Shown: piece by piece, positions 18,402 through 26,623 of the stretch
How positions within the stretch are numbered: the stretch's first letter is position 1
How the letters are laid out: each line of letters starts with the position of its first letter
Translations under genes and position numbers: made by a program
NCBI RefSeq assembly: GCF_021283545.2
Contig: NZ_CP128540.1
Coordinates: 1,213,501-1,277,500 of the forward strand
Reading direction: 5' to 3'
DNA from: Pseudomonas alloputida
GTDB lineage: Bacteria > Pseudomonadota > Gammaproteobacteria > Pseudomonadales > Pseudomonadaceae
Length of the DNA stretch: 64,000 nucleotides
Notes under the pieces: generated by a model
What the model saw: only the letters and a program-made list of their open reading frames with translations
What the model was told of the DNA's origin: nothing
The model's database searches: none

Positions 18402-19163
18402 TCACTCGTCGTCCGCAGTCCCGTTGGCCCGCCAGTAGGCTGCAGCCTTTAGCGCATCTTCCGGCACCCCTTTCTCCAGCAACAACGCCTTGGCCTGGCG
18501 AGTCAGGGCTTTTTCCAGCGCCACCCAGGCATACAGCTGGCCTTGCGGCAAGCTCAGGTTACGCACCAGCTCCAACAAGTCTTCCCCTTGGCGACGTGCC
18601 CAGATCACTTCCACCTGCGCCTTGCTTGGCAGCGGCTGGCGCTCGTGCTCGTCTTCGATCTGGATCACTGCCAGCACCTGGCGGCCCGCCGGCAACTCCT
18701 CCAGCCGACGGCCAATGGCCGGGATGGCAGTTTCATCACCGATCAGCAGGTAGGCGTCGAAAATATCCGGCACCACCAGCGAGGCCCGTGGCCCTGCAAT
18801 GTCCAGGGTTTGCCCGGGCGCGGCTTGCGCGGCCCAGGTAGAGGCAGGGCCGTCGCCGTGCAGCACGAAGTCGATGTCCAGCTCATGTGCCACCAGGTCG
18901 ATGCGCCGTGGTGTGTACTCGCGCATGGTGGGCCGCGCGCCACCGTCCTTGCCCAGATTACGGGCCTCGATGGCCTGTTGTTGCTCCGGCGTTTCGGCGA
19001 ACAGCAGCTTGATATGGTCGTCGCTGCCCATGCTGGTAAAGCCTTGCAGCTCGGCACCCCCCAGGGTGATCCGGCGCATGCGCGGGGTCAGCTCGGTGAC
19101 CCGCAGCACCTGCAGACGGCGCTGGCGGATCTCGTGGTTTACGCGGTGAATGGTGTCACTCAT
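18402..19163 (-). CDS. Siderophore-interacting FAD protein (YqjH/ViuB family ferric reductase)
   Basis: A 253-residue flavoprotein of the siderophore-interacting family, which reduces ferric siderophores with NADPH to release iron. The FAD-binding signature MREYTPRRIDL and the DFVLHGDGPASTWAAQAAPGQTLDIAGPRAS segment are clear; the C-terminal SIP domain has YLLIGDETAIPAIGRRLEELPAG and AAYWRANGTADDE. The frame is open up to 19433, but ATG 19163 (MSDTIHRVNHE) is the natural start. It overlaps the padR gene by 8 bases, so both are one operon, matching the yqjI-yqjH pairing in E. coli. Confidence 0.92.
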   Translation of the reverse strand: MSDTIHRVNHEIRQRRLQVLRVTELTPRMRRITLGGAELQGFTSMGSDDHIKLLFAETPEQQQAIEARNLGKDGGARPTMREYTPRRIDLVAHELDIDFVLHGDGPASTWAAQAAPGQTLDIAGPRASLVVPDIFDAYLLIGDETAIPAIGRRLEELPAGRQVLAVIQIEDEHERQPLPSKAQVEVIWARRQGEDLLELVRNLSLPQGQLYAWVALEKALTRQAKALLLEKGVPEDALKAAAYWRANGTADDE

Positions 19164-19701
19164 GGGGCGTCTCCCTGAAAGGTTCGGTGGGCCCGGAGGC
19201 GATGGCCTTGGCGGTATGGTTGAGCAGGTCACGGACCCGTTCGATTTCTTCCACTGTCCAGCGGCCGCTGTGCATGTGCAGTGCATGGCGCAGGTTGCCG
19301 ACCGCTTCATGAATCTCTGGTGGGCGGTCGTGGCCGCGCAGGGCGCGTTTGCTGACCTCGATGCGCATGCGCACGCCATCCAGGGCCACTGCCTGATCCG
19401 CCAAGGCGCTGCGGCCGGCATCGGTGATGGCATACAGGCGTTTGCTGCCTTGTACCTGGCCGCTGATCAGTTCGGCCTCTTCAAGGAAGTTCAGCGTGGG
19501 GTAGATCACTCCAGGGCTTGGGCTGTAGCTGCCGTCGAACAGATTTTCGATCTGGCGGATCAGGTCGTAACCGTGGCCGGGCTGCTCGGCCAGCAAGTCC
19601 AGCATCAGCAGCTTGAGGTCACCCGGGGCGAAGACACGCGGGCCGCGCTCGCCACGGGCGGGGCGCCGCTCGAAGGGATCATGAGGGGGATGTTCGCGCA
19701 T
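19156..19701 (-). CDS. PadR-family repressor, YqjI-like
   Basis: A 181-residue PadR-type winged-helix repressor. The DNA-binding domain (about residues 27-105) reads DLKLLMLDLLAEQPGHGYDLIRQIENLFDG and SPGVIYPTLNFLEEAELISG. The N-terminal extension here is short, where E. coli YqjI has a metal-binding His-rich one; only a few His are present (MREHPPHDPF). Coupling to the siderophore-interacting gene suggests control of iron or nickel homeostasis and autorepression through the palindromes just upstream. Confidence 0.88.
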   Translation of the reverse strand: MREHPPHDPFERRPARGERGPRVFAPGDLKLLMLDLLAEQPGHGYDLIRQIENLFDGSYSPSPGVIYPTLNFLEEAELISGQVQGSKRLYAITDAGRSALADQAVALDGVRMRIEVSKRALRGHDRPPEIHEAVGNLRHALHMHSGRWTVEEIERVRDLLNHTAKAIASGPTEPFRETPHE

Positions 19702-19724
19702 AGGGATAGGGCTCCGTCGTTTGC

Positions 19725-19756
19725 GATATATCGTAAGATATTACTCAAGATATATC
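19725..19756 (-). promoter_or_regulatory. Candidate PadR/YqjI operator: two GATATATC palindromes
   Basis: Perfect GATATATC palindromes at 19725-19732 and 19749-19756, 24 bases apart, with AAGATATT between them, directly upstream of the padR start (19701). AT-rich paired palindromes at this position suit a dimeric PadR autorepressor. Confidence 0.55.
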
Positions 19757-19778
19757 TAAAGACAAGCCCTTCAATGCT

Positions 19779-19791
19779 GATGATTATCATC
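19779..19791. promoter_or_regulatory. Fur-box-like palindrome
   Basis: GATGATTATCATC is a perfect 6-1-6 palindrome resembling the core of a Fur box (GATAATGATAATC type). It lies 78 bases upstream of padR and abuts the stop codon of the convergently placed penicillin-binding protein gene. Dual control by Fur and YqjI is known for E. coli yqjH. Confidence 0.45.
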
Positions 19792-22700
19792 TACTGCGTC
19801 GATGTGTTCCCTGCCGGTGACGGTGTGTGCAGGGCAACCTGTGGCGGCTTGCACTCATTCGGATTGCCCGGCTGCAGGTAAGGCATGAGGATCGGTGCCA
19901 TGCCCTTGAGCACCTGCACCGGCAGCGCCGAGGTAAATTTGAACGCTTCTGCCGTGCGACCCGGCACGAAGGCGGTCAGCGTGCCGAAATGGTTGTCGCC
20001 AAGGAAGAACACGAAGGTGGCGGTGCGGTTCAGCGAGCGCGAGCCGATCAGCCGGCCGCCGGCGCCAAAGCTCTCGATTCGGTTGTCACCGGTACCGGTC
20101 TTGCCGCCCATCACCAGCGGCGTGCCGTCCTGCAGCTTGAAACTGCCGGAAATACGCCGCGCGGTACCTGCATCGACCACTTGCGACATGGCGCCTTTGA
20201 GTGCACGCGCCACTTCGACTGGCAGAATTCGCACGCCCCGGTCAGGGTCTGTGATCAACTTGGTCTCGTAGGGTGTGTTGGCTGCGAAATGCAGGGTGTC
20301 GATGCGCAGGGTAGGCAGGCGAACACCGTCGTTCTGGATGATCCCGACCAGTTCGGAGAGGGCAGCGGGGCGGTCGCCGGAGCTGCCGATGGCGGTGGCC
20401 AATGAGGGCACCAGGTGGTCGAATGGATAGCCCACGCGTTTCCAGCGTTGGTGGATATCGAGGAAGGCTTCGATTTCGACCATGGTGCGGATGCGGCTGT
20501 CACGGGCGCCCTGGTGGCGGCTCTTGAACAGCCAGCCGTATACCTCCTGGCGTTCGAAACGACTGGCGTTGATCATCTCGGTCAGTGTCGAGCTCGGGTT
20601 CTTCAGCAGGTAGCCAAGCAGCCACAGGTCCAGCGGGTGGACCTTGGCGATGTAACCCTGGTCGGGCAGGTCGTACTTGCCGGGGCCGTAAGCTACGTAC
20701 ATCTCGGACAGACGGCCATCGGTCAGTTTGCCCAGCACGACCTTGTCACCCTTGAGGTGGGCACGCACGAACGCGTTGAAGGTTTCCTGGCTTGCCTCGG
20801 GGAACAGGTAGCGGTGTACCGCCGCCAACCGCTGTGGGGTCACGCGCATGCTGTCGAGGAAGGTGTCCAGGCGTTGTTGCGAGGTTTTACGCTGGTACTT
20901 CTTCCAGAAGCGCATCAGGTAGTTGGTGCCTTCCTTGTCGGCAAAGCGCGCAAGGTACTCCTGGCGGCGCGGGTCGGCATCGTCCTTGAGCAGCGGCACG
21001 CGGTTGTACGGCTGCTGGTAAGTCACGTAGCGCACCAGGTCGCGCATCAGCCGGATGAACGGCAGGTTGATCGACTCGCGCAGTGCATCCTTGAGTGTCG
21101 GGTTGCGGTTGTTGTCTTCCTTGCGGAAGTTGTTGAACACATGCATCCCGCCACCGGTGAAAAACGCTTCACCGGTGTTGGCCGAATACTTGCGCTCGAG
21201 CGCGGCGTCGAGCATGGCGTCAAGGCTCTGGTTCTTGCTGTTCAGCGCCAGCCATTCCAGCGACCATTGCGTGATGCGGTCGAGTTCGGCCACTTCGACC
21301 TTCTTCAGCTCGGCGGCAGGTTTGCCGGCGTACTTGTCGTGCAGCTCGGCGATAATTTCAAGGTAGGTGGTCAGTACCCGCAGCTTGGCGGTTGAGCCCA
21401 GCTCCAGCTTGCTGCCTTCGTTGATGTCGAAGGGCTGGTTGGTGCTGTCGGTCTGCACCCGGACCCGCGAGCCATCGGCGGTGCGTTCGAACAAGGTGAA
21501 GCTGTAGCTCACCTGGTCGGTGGTCTTGGCAGTGAGCAGCCGCTCGCCGATCAGGCCGATCTGTGCGGCAAACTCCGGGTCGGCAAGGTTTTTCAGGTAC
21601 TGGCTAACCTGCAGTTGCAGGTCGGCCTGCAAGGTACTGGTGGCTGACAGGTCGAGGCGGTCGAGGTCGTACAGCGGGCGATTGAGCATGGCCGACAGGC
21701 GGTTGCGCGCCAGGCTGATGCCCTTGTTGGTAATGATCGGTACGATGGTCGGCTGCGCGACCCAGTCGCGGTACACCGCCTTGCTGGCCAGCGCGGCATC
21801 GGCCAGCGGCTGATCGATGACCTTGTTGGCGGCAAGCAGCCGAATGTGCGAATCGGTGAGCTCGGCCAGCTCGACCCGGCCCTTGGACAAGTAATGCGAG
21901 GGGCGGCGCTGGGCAATCATCAGCGACAGCACCTGGCGTAGGGCCAGGCCACGTGCGGCCATGCTCTGGGGGTCGGTGGCGGTGGCGTTCAGGGCCTGGT
22001 TGACTTGGTCGAAGTCGGCGCCGTACCACACCCGCAGGCCCTCGGCCATGCCATGCACCTCGCCATGCCCAGGCACAGCCGACAGCGGTACGCTGTTGAG
22101 GTAGTCGCGCACGATGCGCTGGCGTGCCTCGGTGGTGTCGGGGCCGCCCTGGTAGGCACGCACGCTGGCAGAAATCATCTGCCGGATCTTCTCCGCGCCC
22201 GACACCGTCAGGCCGTCGGGTGAGTGGCGATATTTCTCCAGCTGTGTGGCCAGGGTGCTGCCGCCGGCAGACTGGCCGGGCAGGGCCAGGTACTTGGCGA
22301 CCTGGCTGTAGGCGGCCTTGGCAAAGCGTGGCCAGTCCACTGCCGGGTTGTTACGTGGGTCCTGGGTATCCAGCAGGTCGCGGTTTTCGATGAACAGCAA
22401 GCTGTTGACCATCACGGGAGGGATCGCTGCAAAGTCCGGGTACAGGTGCTGGGGGTAGTTGTACTGGTACAGCGTGTCGCCGCGGCAGTCGGTGATCGAC
22501 AGGCCGGCCTGGATTTTCTCGATATAGGGGGCGAACAGCCCATGATCGACGTAGTTCATCAATGCGGGTGAGAACTTCACCTGTTCGCTGATGAGGTAGT
22601 CGCGCTTGAGCAGGCGTGGCAGGAATTCACCCAGGGCGCTATAGCCCAGGCGTTTGTCGAACGGCCCGTCACCGGGGTAGATGATGGCATCGCTGGGACC

Positions 22701-22940
22701 GGGTTGCAGCGAATAGGTCAGTGTACTGGCCAGTTTGCTGAACTCGCGCGATTGCAGTTCAGAGGTACGGAATTCGTCATACGCGGCAACACCGATGGCA
22801 ACCAGCGCCACCAGCAGGATGAGGATGATCAGCCGCCACCATAGCCGACGCTGACGGGGGGACTTGGGTTGTGGCGTCTCGGCCGGAGGTATCTCGGGTG
22901 CTTCCGTTCTGCTTGGTTCCGATTGCCACAGTGCGCCCAT
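19791..22940 (-). CDS. Large bifunctional penicillin-binding protein (GT51 transglycosylase plus transpeptidase)
   Basis: A 1049-residue inner-membrane peptidoglycan synthase. A cytoplasmic Pro-rich N-terminus precedes one membrane helix (WWRLIILILLVALVAIGVAAYDEF). The GT51 domain shows NSLLFIENRDLLD and AGGSTLATQLEKYRHSP. The transpeptidase domain has SxxK in LGSTAKLRVLT, SxN in ESINLPFIRL and KTG in MGGKTGTGDNR. It is longer than standard PBP1a/1b (750 to 850 residues), with extra sequence between the SxN and KTG boxes (about 740-880). It looks like a third class A PBP known in pseudomonads rather than mrcA or mrcB. It is monocistronic. Confidence 0.9.
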   Translation of the reverse strand: MGALWQSEPSRTEAPEIPPAETPQPKSPRQRRLWWRLIILILLVALVAIGVAAYDEFRTSELQSREFSKLASTLTYSLQPGPSDAIIYPGDGPFDKRLGYSALGEFLPRLLKRDYLISEQVKFSPALMNYVDHGLFAPYIEKIQAGLSITDCRGDTLYQYNYPQHLYPDFAAIPPVMVNSLLFIENRDLLDTQDPRNNPAVDWPRFAKAAYSQVAKYLALPGQSAGGSTLATQLEKYRHSPDGLTVSGAEKIRQMISASVRAYQGGPDTTEARQRIVRDYLNSVPLSAVPGHGEVHGMAEGLRVWYGADFDQVNQALNATATDPQSMAARGLALRQVLSLMIAQRRPSHYLSKGRVELAELTDSHIRLLAANKVIDQPLADAALASKAVYRDWVAQPTIVPIITNKGISLARNRLSAMLNRPLYDLDRLDLSATSTLQADLQLQVSQYLKNLADPEFAAQIGLIGERLLTAKTTDQVSYSFTLFERTADGSRVRVQTDSTNQPFDINEGSKLELGSTAKLRVLTTYLEIIAELHDKYAGKPAAELKKVEVAELDRITQWSLEWLALNSKNQSLDAMLDAALERKYSANTGEAFFTGGGMHVFNNFRKEDNNRNPTLKDALRESINLPFIRLMRDLVRYVTYQQPYNRVPLLKDDADPRRQEYLARFADKEGTNYLMRFWKKYQRKTSQQRLDTFLDSMRVTPQRLAAVHRYLFPEASQETFNAFVRAHLKGDKVVLGKLTDGRLSEMYVAYGPGKYDLPDQGYIAKVHPLDLWLLGYLLKNPSSTLTEMINASRFERQEVYGWLFKSRHQGARDSRIRTMVEIEAFLDIHQRWKRVGYPFDHLVPSLATAIGSSGDRPAALSELVGIIQNDGVRLPTLRIDTLHFAANTPYETKLITDPDRGVRILPVEVARALKGAMSQVVDAGTARRISGSFKLQDGTPLVMGGKTGTGDNRIESFGAGGRLIGSRSLNRTATFVFFLGDNHFGTLTAFVPGRTAEAFKFTSALPVQVLKGMAPILMPYLQPGNPNECKPPQVALHTPSPAGNTSTQ

Positions 22941-23331
22941 AATCTTCTATCCGGCCAAGTATTTTCGTCTTGCTTGTCTGAAGCTTAGACGTTGAGTGGA
23001 TAGGGTGAAAAATTTGTAAGAAGAAGGAAAAAGTCATGTGGGGCTATGCGGCTTTGGTGTGGGTTCCTTCAACGGACGATGTTGCTATGGTGCCCCGGCG
23101 ATTTTTGGGGCGTGTGGCGGCCCCAGAGTTCTAGCCAAATTTCTGCATATATACAGTGAAAACTCCTACAACGGTCTTCCTATACTGCTCGCCCCCTTCG
23201 CCTTGCCGGGCGCTCTACTCCGGCACACGGGCCGGTCCACAAGGCCAGCCTGGCAAGCCAATGCCACGCCTATCGGCTTGGTCGCGGCGGCACGAAGGTC
23301 AAATCCAATAACAAAATGAGGTTGTATTGCT
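22941..23331. other. Intergenic region with structured leader of the permease gene
   Basis: This 391-base gap separates divergent genes. A TATACT at 23181 could be a -10 element for the permease. Downstream is an inverted repeat with arms CTTGCCGGGC (23202-23211) and GCCTGGCAAG (23248-23257), one mismatch, enclosing a smaller CCGG/CCGG pairing. No RNA family or small ORF with a good start was recognised. Confidence 0.4.
23307..23314 (+). promoter_or_regulatory. Crc/Hfq CA-motif upstream of the permease
   Basis: AATAACAA fits the AAnAAnAA catabolite-activity motif bound by Hfq-Crc in Pseudomonas. It lies 18 bases before the ATG at 23332, next to the ribosome binding site (ATGAGG), where such sites block translation. 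Confidence 0.5.
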
Positions 23332-24750
23332 ATGCCAGTCGGCAACCACTCTGCCCACGGCCAGGCCACTGAAGGCGGCCCGCTCAAGCGTGAACTGGGC
23401 GAACGGCACATCCGCCTGATGGCGCTGGGCGCCTGTATCGGTGTCGGTCTTTTCCTCGGTTCGGCCAAGGCGATCGAAATGGCCGGCCCGGCCATCATGT
23501 TGTCCTACATCATCGGCGGCCTGGCCATTCTGGTGATCATGCGCGCCCTTGGTGAAATGGCCGTGCACAACCCTGTCGCCGGCTCGTTCAGCCGTTATGC
23601 CCAGGATTACCTCGGCCCATTGGCGGGCTTCCTGACCGGCTGGAACTACTGGTTCCTGTGGCTGGTGACCTGTGTTGCCGAAATCACGGCAGTGGCCATC
23701 TACATGGGCATCTGGTTCCCCGACGTTCCGCGCTGGATCTGGGCCCTGGCGGCGCTGGGCAGCATGGGCGCGGTCAACCTGGTGGCGGTGAAGGCTTTTG
23801 GTGAGTTCGAGTTCTGGTTCGCGCTGATCAAGATCGTCACCATCATCGCCATGGTGCTTGGCGGCATCGGCATCATTGCCTTCGGCTTTGGCAATGACGG
23901 TGTGGCAGTGGGGATCTCCAACCTGTGGAGCAACGGCGGTTTCATGCCCAATGGTGTGACCGGCGTGCTGATGTCGCTGCAGATGGTGATGTTCGCCTAT
24001 CTGGGTGTGGAAATGATCGGCCTCACCGCCGGTGAAGCACGCAACCCGCAAAAGACCATTCCGCAGGCCATCGGCTCGGTGTTCTGGCGCATCCTGCTGT
24101 TCTACGTCGGCGCGTTGTTCGTGATCCTGTCGATTTACCCGTGGAACGAAATCGGTAGCCAGGGCAGCCCGTTCGTCATGACCTTCGAGCGCCTCGGCAT
24201 CAAGACCGCTGCCGGCATCATCAACTTCGTGGTCATCACGGCGGCGCTGTCGTCGTGCAACGGCGGCATCTTCAGCACCGGGCGCATGCTCTATAGCCTG
24301 GCACAGAACGGCCAGGCGCCGGCGGCCTTCGCCCGCACCTCGAAGAACGGCGTGCCACGCAATGCGCTGCTGCTGTCGATCGGCGCGTTGCTGCTGGGCG
24401 TGCTGGCCAACTACCTGGTGCCAGAAAAGGTCTTCGTCTGGGTGACCTCGATCGCCACCTTCGGTGCGATCTGGACCTGGGTGATGATCTTGCTGGCGCA
24501 GCTGAAGTTCCGTGCCGGCCTTACCACTGCCGAGCGCAAGGCACTGAAGTACCGTATGTGGCTGTGGCCGTTGAGCTCGTATCTGGCACTGGCCTTCCTG
24601 GTGCTGGTGGTGGGGCTGATGGCGTACTTCGAGGATACGCGTGTGGCCCTGTACATCGGCCCGGCGTTCCTGGTGTTGCTGACAGTGCTGTATTACACGT
24701 TCCGCCTGGCGCCGAAAGACGCACAAGGTGTGACGAGTACAGCCTCCTGA
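23332..24750 (+). CDS. proY: Amino acid permease, ProY/AroP type (APC family)
   Basis: A 472-residue APC-superfamily transporter with 12 hydrophobic segments. The N-terminal signature KRELGERHIRLMALGACIGVGLFLGSAKAIEMAGPAI is that of the AAT family (LysP, AroP, ProY, GabP). The YNP-like GLTAGEARNPQKTIPQAI segment and LSSCNGGIFSTGRMLYSLAQNG are conserved. The substrate cannot be fixed from sequence; proline is the best guess by resemblance to ProY. It appears monocistronic, followed by a GC hairpin. Confidence 0.82.
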   Translation: MPVGNHSAHGQATEGGPLKRELGERHIRLMALGACIGVGLFLGSAKAIEMAGPAIMLSYIIGGLAILVIMRALGEMAVHNPVAGSFSRYAQDYLGPLAGFLTGWNYWFLWLVTCVAEITAVAIYMGIWFPDVPRWIWALAALGSMGAVNLVAVKAFGEFEFWFALIKIVTIIAMVLGGIGIIAFGFGNDGVAVGISNLWSNGGFMPNGVTGVLMSLQMVMFAYLGVEMIGLTAGEARNPQKTIPQAIGSVFWRILLFYVGALFVILSIYPWNEIGSQGSPFVMTFERLGIKTAAGIINFVVITAALSSCNGGIFSTGRMLYSLAQNGQAPAAFARTSKNGVPRNALLLSIGALLLGVLANYLVPEKVFVWVTSIATFGAIWTWVMILLAQLKFRAGLTTAERKALKYRMWLWPLSSYLALAFLVLVVGLMAYFEDTRVALYIGPAFLVLLTVLYYTFRLAPKDAQGVTSTAS

Positions 24751-24758
24751 CCTGACGT

Positions 24759-24777
24759 GGGGCCGCTTTGCGGCCCC
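24759..24777. terminator. Hairpin between convergent genes, possible bidirectional terminator
   Basis: GGGGCCGC (24759-24766), loop TTT, GCGGCCCC (24770-24777): an 8-base perfect stem between the convergent permease and GltB-like genes. The T-run is poor, so termination strength is uncertain. Confidence 0.5.
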
Positions 24778-24786
24778 AGCGTTCTC

Positions 24787-26406
24787 TCAGGCCGCCACTT
24801 CGCTGTGCGGCTCGAAACTGTCCGCCCGGGCCAGTTGCCACATCCGCGAATAGAACTGGCCGTTCACCTCGCCGGTCAGCAGCTCACCTGGCTTCAAGAA
24901 CACATGCATCTGCGAGAACAGCTTGATTTCGGTGGCCGAAATGCGCCGCACCAGGTGCTTGGCCTCCAGTTGTGCCGGATGCTCCAGGCCTGCCGCCGCC
25001 AGCATTTCTGCCAAGGCACGCAACGTGTTGTGATGGAAGTTCAGCACCCGCTGGGCTTTGTCGGGCACCACCAGCGCGCGCTGGCGCAGCGGATCTTGCG
25101 TGGCCACGCCGGTCGGGCATTTGTTGGTGTGGCAGCTTTGCGACTGGATGCAGCCGATGGCGAACATGAAGCCGCGTGCCGAGTTGGCCCAGTCGGCGCC
25201 AATGGCCAGCACGCTGGCGATGTCGAAGGCGCTGACAATCTTGCCGCTGGCGCCCAGCTTGATCTTGTCGCGCAGGTTCAGGCCGACCAGGGTGTTGTGC
25301 ACGAACAGCAGGCCTTCACGCAGTGGCACGCCGATATGGTCGGTGAACTCCACGGGCGCTGCGCCGGTGCCGCCTTCCTTGCCATCGACGACGATGAAGT
25401 CGGGCAGGATGCCGGTTTCCAGCATGGCCTTGGCGATGCCCATGAATTCCCACGGGTGGCCCAGGCAGAACTTGAACCCCACTGGCTTGCCGCCGGACAG
25501 TTCACGCAACTGGGCGATGAACTGCATCATTTCGATCGGTGTCGAGAAGGCGCTGTGGCGCGACGGTGAGATGCAATCCTCGCCCATCAGCACGCCACGG
25601 GTTTCGGCAATTTCCTGGGTGACCTTGTGTTTGGGCAATATGCCGCCATGGCCGGGTTTGGCGCCCTGGCTCATCTTGATCTCGATCATGCGCACCTGAG
25701 GGCTGCGCGCCTGGGCGGCGAAGCGTTCGGGATCGAAGCGCCCATCTGGCGTGCGGCACCCGAAGTAGCCGCTGCCCAGTTCCCACACCAGGTCACCACC
25801 GTGCTCGCGATGGTAGGGGCTGATGCTGCCCTCGCCGGTGTCATGGTGGAAATTGCCCAGCTTGGCGCCCTGGTTGAGCGCACGGATGGCATTGGCGCTG
25901 AGCGAGCCGAAACTCATGGCCGAAATGTTGAAGATCGACGCGGAATACGGCTGGCCGCACTGCGGCCCACCGACGATGACACGGAAGCTGGTCGGGTCAG
26001 CCAGCGGTGCCGGGCGCATGGAGTGGCCGATAAACTCGAAACCGGATTCATATACGTCGATCAGGGTGCCGAAAGGTTTGTCCGAGGCTTCGTTCTTCGC
26101 CCGGGCATACACCAGCGAGCGCTGGGCGCGGGAGAAGGGCAGGGCATCGCTGTCGGACTCCAGCAGGTACTGGCGGATTTCCGGGCGAATGGCCTCGACC
26201 AGATAGCGGATGTTGCCGAGAATCGGGTAGTTGCGGCGTACGGCGTGGCGCTGCTGCAGCAGGTCGAACAGGCCGATCAGGCTGAGAATGCCTGTGGTCA
26301 GGGTGAACGGCCACAACCATTCGTGGTGGCTGAAGGGGAGGCTCGCCAGGGTGAACAGCACACAGGCGGCGAAGAAGGCATAACGACTGAGAAGTGACAG
26401 GCTCAT
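24787..26406 (-). CDS. Membrane-anchored FMN-binding glutamate synthase-domain protein
   Basis: A 539-residue protein containing the central FMN domain of GltB (about residues 110-480) without the glutaminase domain. Two hydrophobic helices at the N-terminus (YAFFAACVLFTLASLPF and WPFTLTTGILSLIGLFDLL) anchor it to the membrane. FMN-site motifs ISAMSFGSLSANAIRALNQGA and DGKEGGTGAAP are intact, and the iron-sulphur ligands appear in CIQSQSCHTNKCPTG. Such YerD-like proteins are common in pseudomonads, but their reaction is not established. The frame extends to 26481; ATG 26406 is the best start. Confidence 0.85.
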   Translation of the reverse strand: MSLSLLSRYAFFAACVLFTLASLPFSHHEWLWPFTLTTGILSLIGLFDLLQQRHAVRRNYPILGNIRYLVEAIRPEIRQYLLESDSDALPFSRAQRSLVYARAKNEASDKPFGTLIDVYESGFEFIGHSMRPAPLADPTSFRVIVGGPQCGQPYSASIFNISAMSFGSLSANAIRALNQGAKLGNFHHDTGEGSISPYHREHGGDLVWELGSGYFGCRTPDGRFDPERFAAQARSPQVRMIEIKMSQGAKPGHGGILPKHKVTQEIAETRGVLMGEDCISPSRHSAFSTPIEMMQFIAQLRELSGGKPVGFKFCLGHPWEFMGIAKAMLETGILPDFIVVDGKEGGTGAAPVEFTDHIGVPLREGLLFVHNTLVGLNLRDKIKLGASGKIVSAFDIASVLAIGADWANSARGFMFAIGCIQSQSCHTNKCPTGVATQDPLRQRALVVPDKAQRVLNFHHNTLRALAEMLAAAGLEHPAQLEAKHLVRRISATEIKLFSQMHVFLKPGELLTGEVNGQFYSRMWQLARADSFEPHSEVAA

Positions 26407-26520
26407 ACAGGGTCCTTGCGATGGCGCGGTCAGGCTCAGGGCCTGGGGGCAAACCCCGACCATAGCCAAGTTGCCGGGCACTGCAAAATAAAATCGGGGT
26501 AGCGAAAATCATTCTCGAGC

Positions 26521-26623
26521 GTAGGAGCGGGTTCACCCGCGAAAGGGCCGGGCCTGCTGGCCAATCTCCACCCGCCGTGCACCGTTGCCGCCGCTACCGT
26601 ATTCGCGGGTAAACCCGCTCCAG
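26521..26623. repeat. Inverted REP pair, one arm inside the lhr 3' coding end
   Basis: A REP at 26521-26551 (TAGGAGCGGGTTCACCCGCG core) faces an inverted REP at 26600-26623 (ATTCGCGGGTAAACCCGCTC core). The second copy forms the last codons of the lhr C-terminal frame, whose stop is at 26594-26596. This is a REPIN-like doublet overlapping a coding end. Confidence 0.7.

Noticed and set aside
23299..24726. 475-codon minus-strand frame opposite the permease
   Set aside because: His/Gln/Asp-rich nonsense composition typical of the reverse complement of a membrane protein gene.
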